From NCBI GenBank assembly GCA_030690365.1, contig JAUYGX010000117.1:1-64000 (forward strand): a stretch of DNA of 64,000 nucleotides. Reading direction: 5' to 3'. Each line of letters begins with the position of its first letter. The stretch's first letter is position 1. The translations under genes and the position numbers were made by a program. The notes beneath the pieces were generated by a model. The model did not search any database. It was not told the origin of the DNA and saw only the letters and a list, made by a program, of their open reading frames with translations. Below, piece after piece: positions 51,509 to 59,394 of this stretch. Origin of the DNA: Bacteroidales bacterium (GTDB taxonomy: Bacteria; Bacteroidota; Bacteroidia; Bacteroidales; F082).

Positions 51509-53584
51509 ATGAAGAAAAATCTACTTGTTTTATTCATGTTTGTTGCGTTTGCAGCAAATTTAGGCGCACAAACACTGGTTTCGACTGATGTACAAATGAA
51601 AAATGTGGTATTGGAAGAATTTACCGGAATTCATTGCCAATATTGTCCTGAAGGACATGCCATTGCCCAGGCCATGCAAAACGAAAATCCGGGAAGAGTG
51701 GTGCTTGTAAATATTCACCAAGGGAGTTATGCCGTTCCCAGCGGAAGCGAACCTGATTTCAGAACCCCTTTCGGTGATGCCATCGCCAACCAATCAGGTC
51801 TTAGCGGTTACCCTTCAGGCACTGTAAACCGCCACGTATTTCCCGACATAGCTTCAACTACGGCAATGGGCCGGGGTTCGTGGACTACCGCCGGAGGTCA
51901 GATCATGGCCGAGGTCAGTCCTGTTAATGTAGGCGCTTCAACAAGCTACAATGAAGCTACAAGAGAGTTAACTGTCAACGTTGAGTTGTATTACACCAGC
52001 AACAGCCCTGAATCAAGCAATTTTATTCAGGTAGCTTTGTTGCAGGGTGGCATTCTCGGACCACAAACCGGTGGGGGAATGGGTAACAATTACGTCCATA
52101 ACCACATGTTAAGGTATTTAATTACTGACCAGTGGGGAGACGAAGTGACCACGACAACTCAGAATACCTTTGTTGAAAGAACGTATACCTACACAATTCC
52201 AGCCGATTACAATGGTGTGCCTTGTATAGTGGAAGATTGCCAGGTGGCTGTTTATGTTACCGAAGATCATCAGGAGATTTATAGCGGTGTTGATGTGCCA
52301 GCCATTGATGGTACCACACTGATCACGGCCAGTGTTTCAAATACAGGCGATTATGTATTGGTGGGTGAGGAATCCGTACCTTCCACATTCAATTTAAATA
52401 TCACCAACTTACTTTCAGCTGACGAAAATTTCATCCTTACACTTACCAAAGAGAATGAACCCGCTGGCTGGAACAGTAATTTTACCGTTGCCGGACAAAC
52501 CTATAACGAAACTGCCACCATAAGCCTGACAGCAGGGGTGCCAACGGATTTTAGTGTTGATGTGACTCCCGACAATGCCACCGGAATTGCCAAATATACC
52601 TTTACGGCCCAGTCTGAAAGTAATCCCAATGCCCCTTCTATCGAAATTAATCTGTATGTGATGTCGAATGTTATCGATTTGCTGGTGAACAATCAGGGTG
52701 CCTGGACCGGCGGAACACCTGCCGATCTGCAACAGGATTATTTTGATGCCTTCGAGTATGCTGAAATGCAACAGTACACCTCATGCGACTACAAAACTTT
52801 TATTAAAATAGGATCAGAAGAAAAGCTGAACAGCATTCACAATATCTATTTCAATATGGCCTGGACATTTCCGTCGTTTACCGATGAAAATGTGGCAATC
52901 CTGGCTTCTTTTTTGGATGCAGGAGGTAATCTTTTTATCGCCGGACAAGACATTGGCTGGGATACCTGGGATGCTGCCGGAAACGGAACTGCCGCTACCA
53001 AAGCTTTTTACACCAACTACCTGAGTGCCGATTACAAAGCCGATGGAAGTACCTCCAACAACAGTGTTTACGCCTATGCCGGCGAAGAAATTTTTGGTTC
53101 GATGACCAATTTCTCCATTGTTGATATCTATGGAGGTAATATGTATCCTGATCAGATCAGTCCGCTTGGCGATGCTGTTTCAATCTTTAAATACAATAAT
53201 TCTGACAGCAAAAGTGCTGCTATCAGAGTTGGAAACGGAACCTACAAAGTGGTTTATCTTGGCTTCGATCCTTCCATGGCGCCTACAGCCGATATGAATG
53301 AAATCATCAAAAGAACTGAAGACTGGTTTAATTTAGGTGTTGGCGTGGAGGAGTCACTGGTTGATCAAACCAAACTCTATCCAAATCCGGCCAACAATCA
53401 GGTTACCTTTACAGGTCCTGCGTCCGGGATTTCAGTTTACAACACCCTTGGAAATCTGGTTTATAAAACCAAAACCACCGGGGAATCGACAGAAATCAAC
53501 CTGACTGATTTTGTTTCGGGGACTTATATCGTCAGAATAACCAATGAATCAGGAATTTCCAGTAGCCGCCTGATTGTTTATTAG
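51509..53584 (+). CDS. Omp28-related secreted protein with T9SS sorting domain
   Basis: 691 residues. The signal peptide ends at NLGAQ (residue 21). The N-terminal Omp28-like domain has a thioredoxin-type active site in LEEFTGIHCQYCPEGHAIA (CxxC, about residue 45-48) and VVLVNIHQGSYAVP, followed by QSGLSGYPSGTVNRHVF. A middle beta-sandwich region follows, then a second alpha/beta region (about 400-610). The C-terminal 80 residues are a type IX sorting domain (LYPNPANNQVTFTG, FVSGTYIVRITNESG). It is probably cell-surface-attached. The CxxC pair suggests a disulfide-exchange or redox role in an exported protein; inference. Confidence 0.9.
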   Translation: MKKNLLVLFMFVAFAANLGAQTLVSTDVQMKNVVLEEFTGIHCQYCPEGHAIAQAMQNENPGRVVLVNIHQGSYAVPSGSEPDFRTPFGDAIANQSGLSGYPSGTVNRHVFPDIASTTAMGRGSWTTAGGQIMAEVSPVNVGASTSYNEATRELTVNVELYYTSNSPESSNFIQVALLQGGILGPQTGGGMGNNYVHNHMLRYLITDQWGDEVTTTTQNTFVERTYTYTIPADYNGVPCIVEDCQVAVYVTEDHQEIYSGVDVPAIDGTTLITASVSNTGDYVLVGEESVPSTFNLNITNLLSADENFILTLTKENEPAGWNSNFTVAGQTYNETATISLTAGVPTDFSVDVTPDNATGIAKYTFTAQSESNPNAPSIEINLYVMSNVIDLLVNNQGAWTGGTPADLQQDYFDAFEYAEMQQYTSCDYKTFIKIGSEEKLNSIHNIYFNMAWTFPSFTDENVAILASFLDAGGNLFIAGQDIGWDTWDAAGNGTAATKAFYTNYLSADYKADGSTSNNSVYAYAGEEIFGSMTNFSIVDIYGGNMYPDQISPLGDAVSIFKYNNSDSKSAAIRVGNGTYKVVYLGFDPSMAPTADMNEIIKRTEDWFNLGVGVEESLVDQTKLYPNPANNQVTFTGPASGISVYNTLGNLVYKTKTTGESTEINLTDFVSGTYIVRITNESGISSSRLIVY

Positions 53585-53627
53585 TACCATCATTTCTGGT
53601 TCCTGACCTTTTTACCAGAGGTTGTGA

Positions 53628-53678
53628 AAAGAATGATTTCCGCCCAGTTTGAAGGCGGAAATCATTCTTTTTGTTTTT
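53628..53678 (+). terminator. Rho-independent terminator after the Omp28-like gene
   Basis: AAAGAATGATTTCCGCC pairs with GGCGGAAATCATTCTTT (17 bp) around a 9-nt loop, followed by TTGTTTTT. Confidence 0.85.
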
Positions 53679-53752
53679 AGTGGTGGGATTGTAGCCTAAA
53701 CTCTGGTGGAAAATAAAGGGATAGATTTGGAGAAGCTGGGAAATCAACTACC

Positions 53753-56110
53753 TTATTCCTGCATCGTTCTGGCGATAATCTCCTCCTGCAAAGCTTCGCT
53801 CAGGTGATTGAAATAATCGCTGTAGCCTGCTACCCGCACAATCAAATCCTTGTGGTCTTCGGGATGTAACTGGGCTTCGCGCAAAGTTTTGGCAGTAACC
53901 ACATTAAACTGGATGTGGTGTCCATCCATCCTGAAATACGATCGCACCAGATGCAACACCACATCTTTGCCCTTATCGGAAGAAAATAAATCAGGATTGA
54001 GCTTTTGGTTGAGCAGGGTTCCTCCTGTTTTCAGGTGATCGATTTTGGCTGCAGAACATATCACGGCAGTGGGGCCCTGGCGGTCAGCACCCTGAACGGG
54101 TGAAATGCCCTCGGATAGCGGCTTGAATGCCAGACGGCCATCGGCGGTGGCTCCGGTGACACTTCCAAAATATACATGCGAAGTAGTGGGCAACATGTTA
54201 ATTCTGTAATATCCGCCCTTGGTGTTGGGCCGACCATTTACGGCAGCATGAAACAGGTTGAAAACCAAAGTGGCCTGCTCATCCGGAAAATCCTCATCGT
54301 TGCCATATTTGGGCGTGTGGTTCAACAAGATGTTGCGAAGGGTCTCCTTTTTCTCAAAATTCAGGTGTGTGGCCTCTTGCAATTCATGCATGGTAAGACC
54401 TTTTTTATTAAAAACATGGTAGCGGATGCTGGTCAGAATATCGGTGATACTCCCCAGCCCGACTCCCTGAATATAACTGGTGTTGTAGCGCGCTCCACCA
54501 TTGTTGTAGTCTTTGGCATTGGAAATGCAATCGTCGATGACCAGCGATAGAAACGGAACAGGAATGTTTTCGGCAAAAATACGGTCGATGGTATTGCTAC
54601 CTTTTATTTTAATGTTGATAAAGTGTTGCAGTTGTTTGTTGAAAGCCAGCATTAATTCATCGAAGGATTTCATCTCTTCAGGTTGTCCTGTTTCTATCCC
54701 GGTTATTTTACCGGTCACAGGATCCAACCCATTGTGCAGAGTGATTTCCAGCACTTTCACCAGGTTAAAATATCCCGTAAGAATATAGCTTTCCGTTCCA
54801 AACGCCCCTGTTTCCACACAGCCGCTGGCACCACCATTGCGGGCATCTTCCAGGCTTTTCCCCTGGTTGAGGAGTTCCTGGACAATGGCATCGGTATTGA
54901 AAATGGAAGGTTGCCCAAAACCTGTACCCACAATTTGTGCCGCCCGCCTGATAAACCGATCGGGGTTTTTCTTGCTCACCTGGATCATGGAACTGGGTTG
55001 CAACAGCCGCATATCTTCGATGACATCTAAAATCAGGTATGTAAGTTCGTTAACGGCATCGCTTCCATCGGATTTTACGCCACCCAGGTTGATCAAGGCA
55101 AAATCGGTGTAGGTACTGCTTTCTTTGGCGGTAACACCAATTTTTGGAGGTGCCGGATGATTGTTGAATTTTACCCAAAACGAAGATAGCAATTCCCTGG
55201 CGCGCTCCTCTGTCAGAGTTCCGGCAGCCAATTCACGAGCATAAAACGGATAGAGGTGCTGGTCGAGACGTCCCGGATTAAAACTGTCCCAGGGGTTGAC
55301 CTCCGAAATCACCCCCAGGTGGATAAACCAGTAATGTTGTAAAGCCTCATGAAAGGTATTTGGTGCATGTGACGGAACACGGTTGCAAATCTGAGCCATC
55401 TCCATGAGTTCGATTTTACGGTCCTTATCGGTTTCCTGATAGGCAAGTTGCAATAGCAACACTTTGTTGCGCTTTGCATACAGGATGATGGCATCAGCCG
55501 CCACGTCCATTCCTTTGAGTTCTTCTTCTTTAGAGTAGGCTTCAGGATCGTTAAAATAATCCAGTTTTTGAATGGCTTCGGATATTTCATTTTTCAAATC
55601 CAGAAATCCTTTTTTGAACATCTTATTTCCCAGCACCGTATGCCCGGGAGCACGTTGTTCCTGAAACTCGGTGAAAACGCCCGCTTCGTAAGCCTGAATC
55701 CAATCGACATCCATGCGGGCAAAAATCTTGTCGCGGTTGGAGCTACCCAGCCAGAAAGGGATGATTTCATCTTCATAGATTTTTCGCATGGCATCATCAC
55801 TCTTGTACGAAACTTTTGGGCGATTGTGCAGTGTTTCCAGATCTTCCAGACTGTGGACGGTAATTTCGGGATAGGTAGGAACCGATTTGGGTTCCGGTCC
55901 GCGCTCGCCAATAATGAGTTCACCCGCATTGTAGCACAGACTTTTGTACTCCATGAAATGATAAAAAGCCTCTGCCCGTCGCACAGGAACTGAAACCTGA
56001 CGCGACCGGCTGCTTTTATAATATTCGGTAATGATTTGGGAGCGCTCGGCCGACAGTGTTGGAATGGCTTCGCGGCTTTGTTTTCGGAGTAGGGCAATGC
56101 GCGTGTTCAT
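53753..56110 (-). CDS. hypD: Trans-4-hydroxy-L-proline dehydratase, glycyl radical enzyme
   Basis: 785 residues from ATG 56110; a TTG 11 codons earlier is less likely and lies in the activase's intergenic leader. The active-site Cys and Glu are in GGASGCVETGAFGTE. The C-terminal glycyl radical motif is RVAGYSDYFNHLSEAL, with the radical Gly762. The signature segments DSFNPGRLDQHLYPFYAREL, PAPPKIGVTAKESSTYTDF and ARYNTSYIQGVGLGSITD match the characterised clostridial HypD closely. The enzyme removes water from trans-4-hydroxyproline to give pyrroline-5-carboxylate. It needs the activase encoded 22 bp upstream. No proC gene is visible here, so the pathway's next enzyme must lie elsewhere. Confidence 0.9.
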   Translation of the reverse strand: MNTRIALLRKQSREAIPTLSAERSQIITEYYKSSRSRQVSVPVRRAEAFYHFMEYKSLCYNAGELIIGERGPEPKSVPTYPEITVHSLEDLETLHNRPKVSYKSDDAMRKIYEDEIIPFWLGSSNRDKIFARMDVDWIQAYEAGVFTEFQEQRAPGHTVLGNKMFKKGFLDLKNEISEAIQKLDYFNDPEAYSKEEELKGMDVAADAIILYAKRNKVLLLQLAYQETDKDRKIELMEMAQICNRVPSHAPNTFHEALQHYWFIHLGVISEVNPWDSFNPGRLDQHLYPFYARELAAGTLTEERARELLSSFWVKFNNHPAPPKIGVTAKESSTYTDFALINLGGVKSDGSDAVNELTYLILDVIEDMRLLQPSSMIQVSKKNPDRFIRRAAQIVGTGFGQPSIFNTDAIVQELLNQGKSLEDARNGGASGCVETGAFGTESYILTGYFNLVKVLEITLHNGLDPVTGKITGIETGQPEEMKSFDELMLAFNKQLQHFINIKIKGSNTIDRIFAENIPVPFLSLVIDDCISNAKDYNNGGARYNTSYIQGVGLGSITDILTSIRYHVFNKKGLTMHELQEATHLNFEKKETLRNILLNHTPKYGNDEDFPDEQATLVFNLFHAAVNGRPNTKGGYYRINMLPTTSHVYFGSVTGATADGRLAFKPLSEGISPVQGADRQGPTAVICSAAKIDHLKTGGTLLNQKLNPDLFSSDKGKDVVLHLVRSYFRMDGHHIQFNVVTAKTLREAQLHPEDHKDLIVRVAGYSDYFNHLSEALQEEIIARTMQE

Positions 56111-56132
56111 AATGTGATTAATTTTGAGGTTG

Positions 56133-56927
56133 TTATCCTCCAATGGTTACATGATATCCTTCATTTTCAAAAAAATGTCTGGCAAAAGCCACAGAGATCC
56201 CGGAGGGTTCTTCAACGCCGTGCATCAGGTTTGGCAATTGAAATCGGGTGTATTTGTGGCTCCCTATTTTATGGTAAGGCAGCAGGCTGATTTCTGGTTT
56301 ATTCTTTAGTTTGGCGAGAATGGCCAGAAATTTCAGCAGATCGGCTTCATCATCATTGATGGTGGGGATGAAAGGAATGCGGATCCAAATTTCTTTGCCC
56401 AGTTCATCCAGCAGGGATAGGTTTTTCAGTATCTGGATGTTCTCAACTCCGGTAAAATGCCGGTGTTTTTCGTTGTCAGGATGTTTGAGGTCGTAGAGAA
56501 AAAGATCGGTGAATGGAACAATTTTTTCAATTTTGTCCCAGCTTGAATATCCCGTGGTATCCACGCAGGTGTGGATTTCGTGTTTCTTGCAAAGGGTTAA
56601 TACCTCCCATAAAAAATCGGGTTGCATCAGCGGTTCGCCGCCCGAAAAAGTAACGCCGCCACCGCTTTCTTCATAAATCAGGCTGTCGCGTTGAATAAAG
56701 CCCATCAATTCAACAGAATCTATTTCGCGACCAACGATTTCTTCATCCTCCACCTCAATGCTGTTGAGAGTTTCAAAAACCTTTAAGCACATCACATTTT
56801 TCGACCTGCTTTCGGGATTGTGGCACCAATGGCAACCCAACGGACAGCCTTTAAAAAAAACTGTTTGCCGGATGCCCGGACCATCGTGCAGTGCCATGCG
56901 TTTGATGTCGAAAATGATTCCTTTCAT
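56133..56927 (-). CDS. hypE: HypD-activating radical SAM enzyme (minimal form)
   Basis: 264 residues. The radical SAM cluster motif is CPLGCHWCHNPESR with Cys28, Cys32 and Cys35 (CxxxCxxC). The GGE-type motif VTFSGGEPLMQPDFL and DTTGYSSWDKIEKI match glycyl-radical activases. The usual ferredoxin-like insert of extra cysteines, which follows the first motif in most GRE activases except PFL activase, is missing: only one extra Cys appears (VMCLKV). It generates the glycyl radical in HypD using SAM and a reduced 4Fe-4S cluster. It is upstream of hypD on the same strand and co-transcribed. Confidence 0.87.
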   Translation of the reverse strand: MKGIIFDIKRMALHDGPGIRQTVFFKGCPLGCHWCHNPESRSKNVMCLKVFETLNSIEVEDEEIVGREIDSVELMGFIQRDSLIYEESGGGVTFSGGEPLMQPDFLWEVLTLCKKHEIHTCVDTTGYSSWDKIEKIVPFTDLFLYDLKHPDNEKHRHFTGVENIQILKNLSLLDELGKEIWIRIPFIPTINDDEADLLKFLAILAKLKNKPEISLLPYHKIGSHKYTRFQLPNLMHGVEEPSGISVAFARHFFENEGYHVTIGG

Positions 56928-57170
56928 GTGAAATCAAAACTGTGTAAAATGAATAGAAAATGATTTTTTTGGTTTTCATCGGGTGAAAACCACGGCTATG
57001 TTAAAGAGTTTGACCTTATTTGGCAGTCATCAAAAAATCCAGCACTCGTACAGGCCTTTGCCCGAACGGTGCGAAAGATGGTTGTTTAAGTAACTGATAG
57101 CCATGGTGTAGATGTTGGTGACGAAGATAAAAAAGAATTTGGCTTGTTCAACAATTAAGACCAAGAAAAT

Positions 57171-57210
57171 AAAACTTTTCCAAAGTTTCAAACTTTGGAA
57201 AAGTTTTTTT
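57171..57210. repeat. Left copy of AACTTTTCC palindrome, also a terminator
   Basis: A 37-bp palindrome, AAAACTTTTCCAAAGTTT C and its mirror to 57207, followed by a T run. It ends at the 3' edge of the DUF4143 gene and matches the element at 58605-58637 base for base over the central 33 bp. The neighbouring gap 56928-57170 holds a weak hairpin GGTTTTCA/TGAAAACC near 56970 and nothing else. Confidence 0.85.
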
Positions 57211-58436
57211 TAACCTACTTCCTTACCCCACTCAAGATGAAGAAAATCTTTCAAACTGATATGTTGAATTCCTTTGTACGTGTTTCCTTTGAACTCATCC
57301 ATTGAAACAACCATTTTGGGATAATTGTCGCCGATGCGTTCAAGGTTGCCAAACTCACGGGCAATCGTTCTCTCGTCATGCATCAGGTAGGCTACCTGCA
57401 CATATAACAACTCTCCTTTTCGGCTGGCAACAAAATCTATTTCATTTTGTCCCGACTTCCCCACCTTTACGTCAAACTCATTGCATTTTAAGTGATGAAA
57501 CACAACATTTTCCATGATATTGCCAATATCTGTCAACTTGTAGCCGCAGAGTGCATTCCGAAGACCAATATCTTCAAAAAAATACTTTTCTCCAACCTCA
57601 AAAATTCGTTTACCAACAATGTCGTATCGTGGTAGTCGGTGAATAAGATAGGCCGCCGCTAAATGATTGACATATTGAATAACCTGTGAAGTGGCAATTT
57701 GTGTTCGTTGCGATTTGAGGTAATTGCTGATTTTGTTGGCCGAAAACAATTGCCCGATATTATTGGCCAGATACAATACAAGGTTTTCAAGAAAAGCAGT
57801 ATTTCTAATATCGTACCTCATGATCACATCACGAAACATGACGGTGTTGTAGATTCCTTTCAGGTAACTAAATACAATTTCCTCATCCAATACAAGATGT
57901 TTCAAATAGGGCAACCCACCAAATCGTAAATAGAGCATCAAGCTATTTTGATCATTGGGAAGCTGATGAAACTCTAAAAACTCTTTAAATGAAAGGCTGT
58001 TGATTTTAAATTCAATATACCTGCCACTCAAATAGGTAGCCAATTCGCCGGAGAGTATATTTGCATTGCTTCCGGTACAGTAAATATCGTAAATGGGATT
58101 TAACTGCAAACTTCTCAAAGCTTGTTCAAAATGTTCAATCTCCTGAATTTCATCAATATAGAGGCTGTTTTGAACTTCAATTTTCGTGTGTTCTATCACA
58201 TACGCATGCAAATCGACAGCAGTTTTAATCGATTCAAATTGGATATCTTCCTTGTTGATATAGATGATATGACCTCCTGGATTTTTTTCCCGGTTCTGAT
58301 GAATCAGCTGTTTTAAAATATAGCTTTTACCAACACGCCTTTGTCCTGTAAGTACTTTAATCAATTGTTTGCCAATGAAAGGCTGTATGCGTTCAAGGTA
58401 TGTTTTGCGGTAAATAACCTGATTTTCCATCATCAT
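57210..58436 (-). CDS. DUF4143-family AAA ATPase
   Basis: 408 residues. Walker A is VLTGQRRVGKSYILKQL (about residues 31-47) and the Walker-B-like segment is SLYIDEIQEIEHFEQAL. Sensor-like YCTGSNANILSGELATYLSG and the C-terminal DUF4143 block (RIFEVGEKYFFEDIGLRNAL; HHLKCNEFDVKVGKSGQNEIDFVASRKG) are typical. The C-terminal D/E...ExK-like residues recall a nuclease fold. The family is widespread, patchily distributed and transferred between bacteria; the function is unclear. It is bracketed by two copies of the same palindrome, which hints at insertion as a unit. Confidence 0.88.
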   Translation of the reverse strand: MMMENQVIYRKTYLERIQPFIGKQLIKVLTGQRRVGKSYILKQLIHQNREKNPGGHIIYINKEDIQFESIKTAVDLHAYVIEHTKIEVQNSLYIDEIQEIEHFEQALRSLQLNPIYDIYCTGSNANILSGELATYLSGRYIEFKINSLSFKEFLEFHQLPNDQNSLMLYLRFGGLPYLKHLVLDEEIVFSYLKGIYNTVMFRDVIMRYDIRNTAFLENLVLYLANNIGQLFSANKISNYLKSQRTQIATSQVIQYVNHLAAAYLIHRLPRYDIVGKRIFEVGEKYFFEDIGLRNALCGYKLTDIGNIMENVVFHHLKCNEFDVKVGKSGQNEIDFVASRKGELLYVQVAYLMHDERTIAREFGNLERIGDNYPKMVVSMDEFKGNTYKGIQHISLKDFLHLEWGKEVG

Positions 58437-58604
58437 ATTATTGTATGTACACTATAAAATCAGTCAAAACTAATCATATTTTGTTTGTGAACTACAAAAA
58501 TTGTCAACTATTTGGGTGCGGATGAAAACATCGGCTCTATCGCCTTACAATAGAAGCAACAAGACGAGTGATTGTTGGTTGAACAAGGAAAATCGGTTTA
58601 AAAG

Positions 58605-58637
58605 AACTTTTCCAAAGTTTCAAACTTTGGAAAAGTT
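58605..58637. repeat. Right copy of AACTTTTCC palindrome
   Basis: 33-bp perfect palindrome AACTTTTCCAAAGTTT C and mirror, identical over its full length to the core of 57171-57207. It sits 168 bp upstream of the DUF4143 start codon. Confidence 0.85.
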
Positions 58638-58707
58638 ATCTTCTACAACTATTTCTTCACCCACTTCCCCTTTGTAAACACCGCTCCAAATAATTGCAAC
58701 CTGGCGA

Positions 58708-59319
58708 TTAAACAAATGGTTTTTTTAGAAACAACCTATAATCCTCCCTTGTATTAACATTCAACACAACCTCCTCAAATTCCACCTCCAGCCGCTTACA
58801 ATAAAAGGTGTCCAATAACTGTTTAAAATCCTGATATTCATTGGTTTCATCGCGTAAAACGGCCACTATACTAGCGGATATTAAAATGGGATGCCCGCCT
58901 TTTCCGTCGAAAACGGGCTTTACGTAACCGGCTTCTCCAAGGCTGTGATGCAATTGTTCCAATAAGGTAGTTTCCACAAAAGGATTATCAATGTTATGGA
59001 TAAAACACGGTATATTCCCCGACAGGGCTCCCGCTCCCAGTTGAAAGGAAAGCAACCTGCCTTTTTCAGGAGTTGGGTTTTGGATGATTTTCACCCGTTC
59101 AGGAAGGGTTGAAAAATATTCAAGCTGATTTTCAAAATCAATGCTGTTTACCACCACCACCATTTCATGAATCCCGGCCCGCTGGTAAACGGTTATCAGC
59201 CTGTGCAGGAAGGTTTCCCCGGAAACATGCTCCAACAGGAATTTCGGCTTGCCCATGCGCCCCGATTTACCCGCCGCGAGAATAATGACACCACAATCCG
59301 TGAGCTCCGTATTTAACAT
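58708..59319 (-). CDS. MocA/MobA-like nucleotidyltransferase
   Basis: 203 residues. The nucleotide-binding N-terminus VIILAAGKSGRMGKPKFLL is the LAAGxSxRMGxxK motif of molybdenum-cofactor nucleotidyltransferases. CFIHNIDNPFVETTLL corresponds to the metal-binding Asp region and GKGGHPILISASI to the sugar-phosphate loop. MocA makes molybdopterin cytosine dinucleotide and serves xanthine-dehydrogenase-like molybdenum hydroxylases. It is divergent from ygfK, which supports a role in a purine or urate pathway. MobA-like specificity cannot be excluded. Confidence 0.82.
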   Translation of the reverse strand: MLNTELTDCGVIILAAGKSGRMGKPKFLLEHVSGETFLHRLITVYQRAGIHEMVVVVNSIDFENQLEYFSTLPERVKIIQNPTPEKGRLLSFQLGAGALSGNIPCFIHNIDNPFVETTLLEQLHHSLGEAGYVKPVFDGKGGHPILISASIVAVLRDETNEYQDFKQLLDTFYCKRLEVEFEEVVLNVNTREDYRLFLKKPFV

Positions 59320-59323
59320 GGTT

Positions 59324-59370
59324 CAAAATTACGGGAAATTCAAAACCTGCGCTACTTTTCACTAAATTTG
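59324..59370. promoter_or_regulatory. Divergent promoter region of mocA-like gene and ygfK
   Basis: TAATTTTG on the minus strand (59324-59331) lies 5 bp before the MocA-like ATG, and TAAATTTG on the plus strand (59363-59370) lies 25 bp before the ygfK ATG. The plus-strand box overlaps a TTG at 59368, so 59395 is the better start of ygfK. Confidence 0.4.
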
Positions 59371-59394
59371 GTGGTTCAAATTGAAAGTCCTGTT

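Noticed and set aside
53753-56110. Identification as pyruvate formate-lyase or choline trimethylamine-lyase
   Set aside because: The active-site GGASGCVETGAFG pattern and the surrounding segments match HypD, not the GCVEP of diol dehydratases/choline lyase or the paired cysteines of pyruvate formate-lyase.
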